Source: Miscanthus floridulus
Taxonomy: Eukaryota > Streptophyta > Magnoliopsida > Poales > Poaceae
Assembly: GCF_019320115.1 (NCBI RefSeq)
Contig: NC_089587.1
Coordinates: forward strand, 86,688,113 to 86,752,112
Direction of reading: 5' to 3'
Length of the DNA: 64,000 nt
The position numbers were made by a program, and so were the translations under genes. Positions 22,211 to 34,233 of the stretch are shown here, in pieces; position 1 is the first letter of the stretch, and each line of letters begins with the position of its first letter. Under the pieces are notes generated by a model. That model was not told where the DNA came from. It worked only from the letters and a program-made list of their open reading frames with translations, and did not search any database.

Positions 22211-23282
22211 TGCTTGGCTTTGACGCATGATTTCCGTGTGCTTGACGTGACTGGTTTGGGTTTGGGTTGGGCGAAATGAATTTGGCATGAGGAGAGCTGG
22301 AAGGATTCTTTGTATTTTCGTGTACGCCTCTTGGACAGGAGCATGACAGCTGGTAGCTTGCTAACTGCCTGCGGCCTGCGCAGTCGTTTCCGTGGGTATT
22401 TTTCTTGTACTGTTATTGTTTGTCTGATGAAGGAGGCGGTGCCGATCGATAGATAGATAAAGGATAGGTTGGGCCTCAGCTGATCCATGTGTCAGGGTGT
22501 CTGTCATGTTTGCTGTAACTAGTCCTAATATAGGAGTACTCCTACTTGATGACACTGTAAAAACGTTGGTGGCCGGTGCCATTTTGTAGACGGCACTCCC
22601 CTACTTAATTGAAAGTTAGAGCTCCTGTCATTACGTTAAAAAAAATTTGTAGACAGCAGGAGAAGGTGTGCGCCGAACTGAATGCATTGCTGCGGCTGCG
22701 GTCTGGTGACTGGTGGTCCTGGACTCGTGGTGGCGGATGAATGGATGCTACTAGTGGCTCTCCTCACCGCATGCATGCGCCTCTGGCTGGAGGACGGAAA
22801 CGCCCAGGCAGGGGAGAGGAGAGTCGGAGAGTGAGATTGGAGATGCCGGGATGGTAGCGGCGAGCGAATGGCAGCGCTGCGCGGGCGGAATTGGCATGTG
22901 CTGCTGCTGCTGCTGCTGCATTTTCCATCCACTCCATCCACCGCGTCGCAATCGCTGTCGGGGGGTGGTCCGCTCCCTGTATGTACTACTAGTAAATGCG
23001 TACGTGGCGTGGCGATCCCGCCCGCTGTCCCGGGCCAGATCAGGTGCGAGTGGCTGTGGCTGCGAGCTGACCGGCTGACCCCATCGCCATGCTGTGCATG
23101 ACATGGTGCATCCTGTGACTGGGAGAGGACGCTGCATGCATCCGCTTTGGGATCTGGCTGGCTGAGTCTGAGTCAATCCTAGTATATGACTGAAAAGGAA
23201 ATTGAGGTTTATGCTTGATTCGCGTCGTTAGCTAACGAATTGGTACGAGACACACCCAAACCCAAGCTAGCTACCGCCGTCC
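22211..23282. other. Intergenic DNA, no gene seen
   Basis: Short open frames here lack recognisable domains and overlap on both strands. Features seen are GATA-type and CTG microsatellites (GATAGATAGATA near 22448; CTG repeats near 22901-22919). Confidence 0.5.
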
Positions 23283-23393
23283 TATTCGTTTGGCTTATAA
23301 GCCATATTTTTTTTAACCAACGAACAGTATTTTTCTCTCACAATAAATCAGTCAAGAGTACTCTCAACCATGACTTATCAGCTAAACGAACCG
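23283..23393. mobile_element. hAT-like MITE
   Basis: The inverted ends are TTCGTTTGGCTTATAAGCC at the left, and CATGACTTATCAGCTAAACGAA at the right as its diverged partner. The interior has the shared AACAGTATTTTTCTCTCACAA motif. Confidence 0.65.
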
Positions 23394-23659
23394 GACGTAT
23401 GGTGTGCGGTGCCGGATCGGACATCAGAGTCAGCTACCATGCATGCCGGCGTTGGTGCGCTCGACGTACGGTGAACGAACGGGGTGCTGCTGCTGCTCGA
23501 CCTCGACGCGCCGGCCGTGGCCCGACGCCCCGACCCGATACACACGGCCATGCACGATGGACGCAATGCTAATTGAATTGATTCAGATTCAGTGTCCAGT
23601 CACCAATCTTATCCGCTCGCTTTTGGCTTTGGCCTTTGGGGAACCAAACCAAACCGGAC

Positions 23660-24840
23660 TTATTGCCGGTGCCCGTACGTTCGCTCGGACGGAGCAAGCG
23701 AGCGCTTAGCGGGTCGGGTTCGTGAGCGAGCGCACTAGCAGTGAGCTCGCGCCGTCCTGAACGTCGTCCACGCTGTCGGTCGCTTTCCACGTGAATTTCA
23801 TGTGCAACACCCGATCTACCTTGAAACATCTAGATACAATAGGTGCACATACAAAAGAAGACAGATCAAACACTTGAAATAAGCGTCTGAAACACTTGTG
23901 AAAACGCCTGAAAAGTATTTGGAAACCATTGCAAATATATGCAACATCATGATGAAACACTTAAAAACACTTGAAACATATGCTTGCAACATTCAAATAA
24001 AACACTTGCAACATACGTCTGGAACAGATGAAACATTTGGAACATACACTTGAAATATACGGCCATTAGAACATGTGCAACATCCTGATCTACTTTTACA
24101 ACATCAACACTTACAACATACATCTGAAATATTTGAAACACTTAAATCATACTCTTGCAACATGTGGTTTTCACCCTTCTTCTTCTTCTTCCTTACGACG
24201 CAACACAGAGTGGGGGAATGGCTGATTCCGAATATCTGCATCCTGGCCTCCGTTATCGTAGCCGCTGCTAGGCGAGGCATCCCTGCCGGGGAGTCGCCTT
24301 TGCTGGGGGAGTCTTCCCTACCCGATCTCGTATGCATCGCTGCTGGAGACCGTCGCTGAGGGAGGCAGTGGATCGGGCGCCATGGAGAGAGAGGGGGGGA
24401 GGCCGATTGCGAGCTGCTCCTAGCGCGAGTTGCCGCCAGATAGGGACGGAAGCGGGCGACGGCGCGATGCAGAATGAAAACCACACACATCGGTCAGTGA
24501 AAACGGTGGAGAGGGAAGAAGCCGTGCGGTGGCGCTAAGTGTGGTGGGGAGGAAGGATGAAGGCGGGCGGGTGGCCGGGCGCAGCGAAGAACGCCGCGCT
24601 GGAGGGGTCGCCGTGGACCTTGCCGCGGCCGCCGGGAGAACTCGACGAGTGGAGAGTATGGTTTGGTCTTGTTTTTGGAGTGGGTTGGGCAAACGATTCT
24701 CAGTATTTTTCAGAAAACGAATGATTATCAATTAAACGAGCGAGTGAAATATTGGGCCGTTCAGGTTGGTTCAAGTTGGCGTCATGCCCCACCAACGGAG
24801 GCGATCGGACGCCAGAGCCTAAACATTTCCGAACCCAAAA
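23660..24840. repeat. Second copy of the old non-autonomous repeat
   Basis: The left end GGTGCCCGTACGTTCG matches that at 4119. 23806-24170 is the same degenerate GCAACAT/GAAACACTTG array as 4331-4712. A GC-rich block follows, then a right end near ACCAACGGAGGCGATCGGAC (about 24796-24815). The short open frames inside (24332-24735) have no recognised product. It probably belongs to the same family as the element that hosts the MULE. Confidence 0.5.
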
Positions 24841-26692
24841 ACTAACGGGCAATCAGCACAGCGCGTGAGTGACTATGTCACTCCATCTCCTATTTCCTTT
24901 CCTCAGGCCGTGAGGCAGGGCCCCCGAGGTACACTCCTAGTACTACTATTCCGGCCGGGACCGCTGCCTGGAACCAAGAGAGCAGCCGGCATCGTCCTGT
25001 CTGTCCTGCTGCCTGCCAACAGAAAGCAACGAGAGAGTTCGAGTTGGAGACGAGAGAGCAGATCAGATCAGAGTCAGAGACGACGGCTGCATTGCAAGAT
25101 GGCGCCTGTCTGGCTGGCAGCAATCTTAGCCCCAGTCGCCCAAAATCGGAACGACCGAACCATGGATTCTCCTGCCGTCTGCAGCCAAGCCAAAACATCC
25201 TGCTCCGTCGAAATTGGACGCACGCACGGACGGGCACATCGGCGGCAAGCCTGAGCTGAGATTGGCCTAAAAAATGAACACTCAGCACCAGGTAGGGTAG
25301 GGCCAGCCGTGGGCCGTGGGCCGTGGGCCGTGGCCTTGATCCAAATGCTCCCCTGTTCGTTCGCCATAATCCAAGCTCGCCATTTTGTGTGCGTGCGTGG
25401 CCAACTGCCCCGCCCACACCCTTCTTCTGATTCATCGGTTTAGCCAGATTTCTGAACCTCCAGCGATGTTTCCAAAAGAAGCTAAGTGCTCCTAGCTGGG
25501 AAGGTTAGTTTGCTCTCGTGCTCCTCATAAATTTTAACATATATGTTATGTAGCCACTGCCTACCCATACCGGCCCCCTTCGGCTTACCCAGAAGTCGGC
25601 TTGTTCGGCTTTTTTTAGTTGAAACAGTATTTTTCTCTTACAACAATTCAGCTAGAAGCATGTCTTTCTTTCAAGCACCAAAAACACCTTTTAAACAAGT
25701 TGGGTTCCTAAGGATTAACAGGCGGGGTCTGGGCCTTTTACACAAAAATCTAGAAGTAGAAAATGCTGGTCCGCTAAGCAAATAACTTTAGGAAGAAGTA
25801 CTCTCAGTCAGAAGATTCACATTTCTGATCAAATCTATGTCGTCTGTGAACCTTTTCCACCTTTTAACTTCTACAACATTTCACTACTGCTAAGTTTTTG
25901 AGAGGGATGTGGTTGAGTAACTTTACTCTCGAATAACTTAGCATTTGTCGTAAGTTTTACTATGTCAGTGTCGTACTTGGATGGAAGTCAGAACGAAGAT
26001 TCACATTTGTGATCAGATTCACGCCTATGGTCCTTTTCACCTTTAATTTCTATAATGATTCACTAACATGTTTTTGAGAGAGATGTGGTTAAGTCACTTT
26101 ACTCTCAAAGAAGTGAAGAACAATATCCATCCTTGTATAGCATTACTATACATGCTGCCAGTGTCTCATATATTTAGCGTGACACTTAGACCCCCTCGAT
26201 ATATCTTTCTCTATGGATTTGATGGGATAATAAGTTAATTAAACGAAATGAGCTAGTTGTAGAAATCGGGTTCTACAACTTAATCACCAAACTGGTTCAG
26301 TCTCACCAAACATGATCTTTTAACTATAATACCAATGTACGTACATAAATGTTATGAATCAAATAATGATGCCTTCAAATGAATTCTTACATGGAAACTA
26401 AAGTGCCTCCTAAGTAAGATTATTATATATTTAGTTGGTTCTTAACTAAAGGTGTGATTTTAGTGAGGACAATCTAATAAAGAACATTGGAACAGTTGCG
26501 AATCATGAAAAAAAACTATACACCATTTATTATTCGATTGTCAGGTTTCTATATTAACTCGCGGAACAATTCAAGGTGCATTTGGTTTTATGACAGACAC
26601 ATAATGTAGCTATTTTATTTGGAAATTTGTTGCAAAGAATAGACTCAGATTTATTTGGAAATTTCAATGCAATATTTTAGTCTATTTGGCTT
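24841..26692. other. Intergenic DNA with a degenerate direct repeat
   Basis: No gene is seen. GGGCCGTGGGCCGTGG-type triplication lies near 25311-25334. A partial hAT-like MITE (AAACAGTATTTTTCTCTTACAA) lies near 25590-25660. Two diverged copies of a segment of about 130 bp start near 25815 and 25997 (GAAGATTCACATTT...GAGAGATGTGGTT). 26160-26690 is AT-rich. Confidence 0.5.
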
Positions 26693-26697
26693 ATTAG

Positions 26698-27229
26698 TGT
26701 TATATTGATCTCTAATCCCAAACTGGGCCCAACGGCCCAGTTGGGCCTTTGATCCGCGCCCTGATCGGGGGCGCCCAGTCCACTATGGCTGGAGGGCTCA
26801 TGTCACACTGCGCAATAAATAGAGGTGGGGGCCGACAGCTCTGAGTATGAGGTTCGCCTGAGCCGAGCTCCCCACCGACAAACCCTAAACCCGATCTAGT
26901 GAGGGGCGCAGCCAGTGACGGGAAGCACCTCCATCACAGCACTGCGCCGCCTCCGGACTGCGTCACTAGACTCCACTGCCTTCACCGCCAGTCGCCACCG
27001 CGCATCACCGACGCTGTCTTCACCGACCGTCGCTGCCCTAGCGCAAACACTGATTCCATGGCGGACGCGAGCGGATCCTCCTCTGCGGTGTCAAGTTCGA
27101 CACGTTCTTCTACTCCACCCCTCTCTGTCTCTCTCGTTACACTAGTAGATATTCTAGGGCTCATGATTCTATTCAATAGTAAGCAGGCGTGCTAGTTCTA
27201 TGCCTAGAGATCCTATTCTAGGTCTAACA
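26698..27229 (+). repeat. 5' LTR of element A
   Basis: It carries CTGGGCCCAACGGCCCAG near its start, itself a palindrome, an AATAAATAGA box near 26814, and ends GGTCTAACA. It pairs with 58284-58815. Confidence 0.93.
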
Positions 27230-27230
27230 A

Positions 27231-27243
27231 TAGTATCAGAGCC
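27231..27243 (+). other. Primer-binding site of element A
   Basis: TAGTATCAGAGCC lies one base after the 5' LTR and resembles the initiator-methionine tRNA-complementary TGGTATCAGAGCC used by most copia elements, with one change. Confidence 0.75.
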
Positions 27244-28623
27244 TCATTTGGGTATAGATCTAGCCTAGCAGATGAGATTCGTTTAGATCTAAGAAAAGAA
27301 CAAAGGGTTCGATCCGTTTTCGGATTGAAACCCTAACCCTAATCGGGAAACAAACCCTAACCCGTCGGGGAAGAAGAACAGTGACTCAACCGTATACTAA
27401 CCCGTTGGGGAAGATGAACAGTGAACAAAACCCTAACCCTAACCAAACCCTAATCTCGATCCTAACCCCATCCCCAACCCTAAATCGGATAGATCCGAGA
27501 AAAGAAGAAAGGAAAATCGAAGAAAAGAAAAGGGGAAGGGGAAGAGGCCTACCTCGCCGCCGCCTCGTCGGCGCCCGGGCGGGTGCTCGGGAAATGGGCG
27601 CCGCGGCTAGGCCGCTCGACGGTGGCGCGCTCACCCGCCGGGCAGCACGCGCGCCGACGAGAGGGCCGACGACGGCGCCGTCATCGTCTCCGAGACAGAG
27701 AAGGAGGAGATGAAGGCCAGATCAGATCTAGGGTTTTGGAGGGGATCAGGGCACCGCTGCCCAGACCGCTCGACGGCGGCGTGCTCACCCGCTGGGGAGC
27801 GCGCACGTCGGCGAGGGGGACAACGACGGCGCCATGGTTGCCGCTCATCGCTTGCTCTTCGCTCGGCTGCTCGGTGCTGCTGTGTTGAGGAGAGAACGGA
27901 GCGAGGCGTAGAGAGAGAAAGGCCAGCACAGAATGAATTAGGGTTTCCCCGAGGGCGACACGGCGTCGGCTTTTATTTTGAGTGAAATGCGCACGTGGCC
28001 ATCCGATTAAGATGAACGGTGCAGATTGATCGAGCCAGCGATCGGCCCAGGCGGGCGCGCGTGGCCGCGTGGCTTTGGCGGCCTAGGCCCAGGTTGCAGC
28101 CTGGGAAGCACAGCGCGCGCGCAAGCAGAGAGGGTAGGGCCGTTTTGCGGGCTCGGCTGAAAAATAGTGTTCATTTTCAATCAGTTTTTGGTTTTTCTTT
28201 TTCCAGTAAATGTTTATTTCCTAGAAAATAGATAAATGGCTTAAAGAAAATAGAAAAGAGAATTTTTCTGTGGGTAAAATTCACAAAATTGAGATTATTT
28301 TTCGCTGCATATTTAAAGTTGTTATTTTTATTATTAAATTCGAACCAACGGGGGAATTTAATTTTAAAAAATGGATATGTTTTTAGTTGATTATAATATT
28401 GTTATTATTCTGACCAACGTTGATTAATGGCAATATTATGATGTTATTCATGAGTTTTGTCATGCATTAATTCTATTTCTGCCCACCGGTGATGTAGAAT
28501 TAGTGTAGAGGACAATTGTATATTTTAATTTTGACCAACGTTGGAACTAAGACATACAATTGTTATTGTTATTATTTATGTTCTTACTCTATATGAATTG
28601 TGTTTTCAGGCGGATACAATTTA
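27244..28623 (+). other. Untranslated leader of element A
   Basis: About 1.4 kb without supported coding sequence. 27328-27480 has several CCCTAACCCTAA stretches. 27540-28160 is GC-rich and contains a direct duplication (CGCTCGACGG(T/C)GGCG(C/T)GCTCACC at about 27609 and 27768). 28330-28560 has three or four spaced ACCAACG(T/G) motifs. A GC-rich insert unlike the AT-rich flanks could be captured genomic sequence, but no parent is recognisable. Confidence 0.6.
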
Positions 28624-29522
28624 ATGGGTTGTATCAAAGAGATCCCCACTCTCAAAGGTGATAACTACACGGAGTAGAAGAAAAAGATTGACATGGCCTT
28701 CATCTTTGGCTGAGGTGGACTGGGTAGTCACCTCACCGTGTCCCACTGAGCCTGTAGCACCGGTGAGGGAGACAAACGAGGTTGATGTCGCTTGGGCAAC
28801 AAGAGAGAGGGATTTTGCATCCTAAAGGATGTCCTATGACCTTAAGCATAGGAAGTGGGTCACTGCCAACAAGAAATGTTTGGCTATGATAAAGAACACG
28901 ATTGAGCTTGCAATTGTGGGCTCAATCCTAGAGTGTGACACTGTCACCGAGTACCTCGATAGAATAAAGAGTCAGTTCACTAGCTCTTCAAAGACATATG
29001 CTACCCAGCTGATAAACCAGCTGGTGACAAAGAGGTACTCTAGAAATGGTGGCATTAGAGAGCACATACTAAGGATGAGCAATTTGGCATCCAAGCTAAA
29101 ACCAATGGATCTGGCTCTTAAGGAAGAGTTCCTTATTCATCTGATTTTTGCTTCCTTGCCAAAGAAATTTGATACTTTTGTGGTCAACTACAATATACAG
29201 CCCGAGAAGTGGGACTTAGAGAGGCTCATGGCTATGTGTGTGTAAGAGGAGGAGAGAATGAAAGCTGCCAATGGTGGCACTATCAATTTTCTAAAAAACA
29301 ACAAGAAAAAGAATAATAATGCTAACTCCTCCTCAAAGCCAAAGGGAAAGAGTCCCATGCTGCATCAGCCTCAGCAGAACAAGTTGTAGTAGAGAAAGAC
29401 CAGTGTCTCTATTGCAAGAAGACAGGACATTATAAAAAAGATTGTCCCGATTACTTAAAGATGATCATGGCAAAGAAAGGTGAGAACATTATTACGTTCA
29501 TAAATGAATCCCTATATGTATA
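28624..29522 (+). pseudogene. gag: Gag of element A
   Basis: It starts MGCIKEIPTLKGDNYTE at 28624 and hits a stop at about 28675. It continues open at 28829-29245 with the copia Gag (UBN2-type) block FLIHLIFASLPKKFDTF near residue 110 of that segment. A CX2CX4HX4C zinc knuckle (CLYCKKTGHYKKDC) lies at about 29400. Frame breaks at 29245 and 29390 make it a pseudogene. The reading continues into the protease motif WWIDSGAT, which is split by element B. Confidence 0.85.
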
Positions 29523-29546
29523 GTATTCGAAATCTACTTGGTGGAT

Positions 29547-31431
29547 TGAAAGCTCTAGTTTGGTTTTGGTGAATTGATGAAACCCTAAGTGCTAACCAGG
29601 TTTATCAAGTGATCATGAGATAGGTAGCACATTCCGAGTGATGAAGCAAATGAAGATCATGACATGAAGATGGCAACGCCATAGTGATGATCAAGTGCTT
29701 GGACTTGGAAAGAAGAAAGAGAAAAACAAAAAACTCAAGGCAAAGGTATAAATTATAGGAGCTATTTTATTTTGGTGATCAAGACACTTAGAGAGTGTGA
29801 TCACATTTCTGTTTGATAGCCGTACTATTAAGAGGGGTGAAACTCATATCGGAATGCGGTTATCAAAGTGCCACTAGATGCTCTAACTAATTGCATACGC
29901 ATTTAGGATCTAGTGGAATGCTAACACCCTTGAAAATGTTTGTGAAAATATTCTAACACATGTGCACAAGGTGATACACTTGGTGGTTGGCACATTTGAG
30001 CAAGGGTGAAGAAGTTAGAAGTGAAAAGGAGTTAGTCTCGCTGGTCATAAGGTGACCGGACGCTGGTCCCTGAGGAACCAGTGCGTCCGGTCAGTTGTAA
30101 CAGCAAAGACGCTGACGTCGGTCAAATGACCAGACGTTGGGTCACTCAGTGACCAGACGCTGGTAGGGTGTGTCTGGTCCTATTGTTGGGTAGCATAGAG
30201 AAAAGTCACTGTGTGACCGGACGCTGGTAGGGTCTGGTCAAGCATGACTGGACGTGTCCGGTCGAAGAAAATTGTTTCTAGAACCTTACTGGAAATGATC
30301 GAACGCTGGAGGCTAAGCGTCCCGTCAGTATTGTGCATTGCGTCTGGTCAACTAATGACCGTTGAAATTGGATGAACAGTATTTGAAGCAAGGGACACGT
30401 GGCATGAATCACGTGACCGGACACTGAGGACCAGCGTCCGGTCGATCGGACCAGAGCGTCCGGTCACCCCGCGTTGTGCCCAGTGAAGGAGTACAATGGC
30501 TCTATTTTGTGGGGGCTTCTATTTAAGCCCCATGGCCGGTTGAAGCTCACACCTTTGGCTATTTTCATTGACATAGCAACCTTGTGAGCTTAGCCAAAGC
30601 CCTCCCACTCATCTCCATCATTGATTCATCATCTTTGTGAGATTGGGAGTGAAACCAAGTGCATTGCTTGAGTATTTGTATCTAGAGGCACTTGATGTTC
30701 GTGTTTCGCTGCGGATTTTGCTTGTTACTCTTGGTGGTTGCCGCCACCTAGATGGCTTAGAGCAGCAAGGATCCTTGAGCGGAGGGTGGTGATTGTCTCT
30801 AGCTCCGATCATGGTGATTGTGAGGGGTTCTTGACCTTTCCCCGGTGGAGAGCCAAAAGGTATTCTAGTGGATTACTCATGGCTTGTGTGATCCTCATCT
30901 TATATTGGTTGTGTGGCACCCTTTTGAGGGTTTGGCGTGTGAAGCCAATTAGCGTGTGAACCTCCAAGTGAGTGAATCGCCACAACGAGGACTAGCTTAC
31001 CGGCAAGCAAGTGAACCTCGGTAAAAAACATTGTCTTCATCATTGATTCTGAGGTGATTGGTTTTCATTGTTATTCATCCTTGTGATTGATTAGTTCCTT
31101 CATCTACATGACGGTATAACTATCTTGATCACTCTCTTTACATTACCGCAAACTAGTTGTCAAGCTCTTTAGTGTAGCTAGTTATGAGAGCTTGCTTGTT
31201 TGGTTAGTGTGGCTCTTTAGTTAGTCTTTGAGAGCACACTAACATAGGATAGTGTCATAGCTTTTGTGTGAATAGACATTATCTAAACTAGAATTGTGGT
31301 AGGTGGCTTGTATTTTGAGTAGGCTAACGCAACACTTGCTTTGCCTCATAATTGTCTAACCATTTTGTTAAGTGTTGTTGTAGAAATTTTATTAGGTTAT
31401 TCACCCCCCCTCTAGCCATTAGGACCTTTCA
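29547..31431 (+). repeat. 5' LTR of element B
   Basis: 1885 bp. It has a TATTTAAG promoter box at 30520-30527 (downstream sequence AGCCCCATGG) and clustered TGACCGGACGC/GCGTCCGGTCA motifs at 30050-30475, including a hairpin-forming pair at 30053-30093. It matches the 3' LTR and the solo LTR at 7863-9831. Confidence 0.95.
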
Positions 31432-31433
31432 AG

Positions 31434-31446
31434 TGGTATCGGAGCC
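31434..31446 (+). other. Primer-binding site of element B
   Basis: TGGTATCGGAGCC begins two bases after the 5' LTR. It corresponds to the tRNA-iMet-complementary TGGTATCAGAGCC with one change. Confidence 0.85.
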
Positions 31447-31488
31447 GAGGTCACCGTGATTTGAGGCGTAACAACCTTCGGTGTAAAA

Positions 31489-33540
31489 ATGGCTCAAATC
31501 AATAACACTAAAAAACCACCCCAATTTGATGGCTCAAATTACCCCTATTGGAAGGCTAAGATGACAACATATATCAAGTCAATCAATAGGAAGATTTGGA
31601 AAGTGGTAGAAACAAAAATTGAGATTGAAAATGAAGATGCTCCCACCGCCGCCGAAGAAATACTTCTCCAAAACAATGGCATTGCTCTTAGTGTCATCCA
31701 TGATGCTTTGGATTAAAGAACCTTTGAGCAAATCAAGAACATCGAGAGAGCTCATGAGGCTTGGAAGAAATTGGAGGAATCATTTGAGGGCACTCAAGCC
31801 ATGAAGGGTGCAAAGGCATATATTCTCAAAGAGAAGTTTGCAAGCTTCAAGATGAAGGAGGATGAGAGTGTGCCGGACATGTTCCATAGGATGAAAATAA
31901 TTGTCAATGATCTCAAATCACTTGGTGAGAAGATAGAGGACAAGGACTTCTCCAATAAGTTCTTGAGATGTTTACCCACAAGATTTGGCATGTTGGTCAC
32001 CTTGCTAGTGAGAACCAGTTTGGACACAATGACACCAAATTAAATCTTAGGAGATATTATGACCGATGATGCTTATAGAGATGATGATGAGAAGGAAGAA
32101 AAGAAGGAGAAGAAAGATGAGAAGAGTGTGGCATTCAAGGCCACATCATCCAAGGGTAAAGCTAAGCAAGAAACATCAAGTGAAGAAGATGAATCTTGGG
32201 ATGATGATGATGATGAGAAGATGGCTCTCTTTATGAAGAGATTTGGCAAGTTCATGGTGAAGAAGGGCTACCATGCTAGAAGAAAGAAGTCTTTAATGAA
32301 GAACAAAGAAGAGTCAAGAAGGTGCTTCAAATGTGGAAGCAAAGATCATCTTGTTGCTCAATGCCCATACAATAGCGACAATGATGATGACAACAAGAAG
32401 AACAAGAAGAAGGACAAAAAGGAAAAGAAAGAGAAGAAGGACAAGATGGCCTTCAAGAAGAAGAAGGGTGGTTCATATGTAGTCACTTGGGATAGTGATG
32501 CTTCCTCAAGTGATGATGATGATGATGATAGTGATGATAACAAGACCACCAAGAAAAAGGTTCTTGCAAGCATTACTATCAATGAGAAGTCTTCTCTCTT
32601 TGAATCTTCATCATGCTTCATGGCTAAGGCCACTAAGGTACAAACTAGTGATGATGAAAGCGATGAAGAACATGACAATGAAAATGAAAATAAAAATAAC
32701 CATGATAGTGATAATGATGATGATGAACCCACCAAAGATGAATTATTTGACATGCTAGAAGATGCTAGAGAACACTTTGACATCAAGAGAAGGGAATGCA
32801 AAAGCTTGCGCAAGGAACTAAAAGCCCTTAAGCAAGCCTTTGATGAGCTCAATGCATCTCATGAGAGGCTAGAGGAAGCCAATGAGAAGCTTGGCAAAGC
32901 TCACAAAAAGCTTGAAAAGGCTCATTCCTCTTTGCTTGATGAGCAAAATAAAAAGAAGCATGTTGAAACTTGCAATATAGGTTTAACTTGTGACATAATT
33001 GATGAATCACTATCTATGCCTATCATTGTTGCTCCTACTAACCCTTCTTGTAGTACTTCCACTTCCACCTCATCTAGTAGTGATGGCCTCACTTGTGATA
33101 CCTCACTAGTGGTTGAGAATGAGAACCTCAAGAAGGAGGTCACTAAGCTCACTCACACCTTAGCTAAGGCTTATGGCGGTGAGGACCGCTTGCTTATGTG
33201 CTTGGGTAGCCAAAGAGCTTCTCTCTATAAAGAGAGATTGGGCTATATCCCCAAGAAAGGCAAGGCGGCCTTTGCTCCTCACAAGACTAGTTTTGTGAAG
33301 AACAATGGTTGGTTTTGCATTAGTTGCAAGCAAGTAGGTCATAAAGAGCATGAATGCAAGAACAAGAGCAAAAATGCTAATGTATCCTCCATTAAGCTTG
33401 ATTTATGCTATATGCTTACTAAGGATACAAATGGTGTGAAGGCTAAGTTCATTGGTAAACTATGGATTGGCTCAAAGAAGAAAGTCATTTGGGTACCAAA
33501 GAGCTTAGTAACTAACCTTCAAGGACCCAAGCAAGTTTAG
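31489..33540 (+). pseudogene. gag: Gag of element B
   Basis: It starts MAQINNTKKPPQFDGSNYPY, the standard SIRE/Maximus Gag opening (nucleic-acid and capsid-like UBN2 region). In-frame stops at about 31714 and 32041 interrupt it. The remaining frame runs 32059-33540 with long Lys/Asp/Glu-rich low-complexity tracts. It has a zinc knuckle CFKCGSKDHLVAQC (about 32322), a predicted coiled coil (LRKELKALKQAFDEL... region, about 32800-32950) and a second knuckle CISCKQVGHKEHEC (about 33315). Two knuckles and a long Gag are usual for this lineage. An opposite-strand open frame here is only a shadow of the charged repeats. Confidence 0.9.
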
Positions 33541-33571
33541 GTACCTAAAAAGAATTGATCTTCTTTTATAG

Positions 33572-34233
33572 GTAAATTACAAAGCTAGAGGAAGGCATTG
33601 GGTTCTTGATAGTGGGTGCACACAACACATGACCGGTGATGCAAGAATATTCAACTCAATCAACACCAATGGCAATGATGGTTATGATAGTATCATATTT
33701 GGTGACAATGGCAAAGGCAAGGTCAAAGGGCTTGGTAAGATTGCAATATCCAATGACATGAGCATATCCAATGTGTTGCTAGTTGAGAGTTTGAATTTCA
33801 ATTTGCTATCTGTGGCTCAATTGTGTGATCTTGGATTCAAATGCATATTTGAGGTAGATGATGTAGAGATCATAAGTGTAGATGGCTCTAATTTGATCTT
33901 CAAAGGCTTTAGATATGAGAATCTATACTTGGTTGATTTCAATGCTAGTGAAGCTAGATTATCTACATGCTTGCTCACTAAGTCTAGCATGGGTTGGTTA
34001 TGGCATAGAAGGCTTGGTCATGTTGGAATGAAACAATTGAATAGATTGATTAAGCATGACTTAGTTAAAGGCTTGAAAGATGTTGTGTTTGAAAAGGATA
34101 AGCTTTGTAGCTCTTGTCAAGCTGGCAAACAAGTTGGAAACACACATCCTAAGAAAAGCATGATGAGCACTAGTAAAGCATTTGAGTTATTGCACATGGA
34201 TTTGTTTGGGCCAACACAATACACTAGTATCGG
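33572..34233 (+). pseudogene. pol: Element B protease and integrase N-terminus (5' part of pol)
   Basis: The retropepsin active site appears as WVLDSGCTQHM (about 33599). It is followed by the GAG-pre-integrase region and the integrase zinc-binding HHCC (WHRRLGHVGMKQLNRL, then CSSCQAGKQ, about 34000-34135). Translation ends at LHMDLFGPTQYTSI, where the gypsy block is inserted. The sequence resumes with NKYGFVIVDDYTRYT at 49292. Confidence 0.92.

Noticed and set aside
22636..23176. Overlapping minus-strand frames of 101 and 141 codons
   Set aside because: They are low-complexity Ser/Pro/Gln sequences with frames open on both strands and no domain or splice support.
24332..25435. Possible small genes in GC-rich DNA
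   Set aside because: Several overlapping frames are open on both strands in a high-GC stretch that partly belongs to a repeat. None resembles a known protein.
26899..27195. 98-codon frame in the 5' LTR of element A
   Set aside because: It lies wholly inside the LTR, and the copy in the 3' LTR has a different frame and start. No domain is seen.
27328..27480. Interstitial telomere
   Set aside because: CCCTAAA-type runs are only two units long, are scattered, and sit in the leader of a retrotransposon.
32358..32852. Minus-strand Ser/Leu-rich open frame
   Set aside because: It is antisense to the Asp/Glu/Lys-rich Gag of element B, and its composition is a mirror of the GAT/AAG codon repeats.
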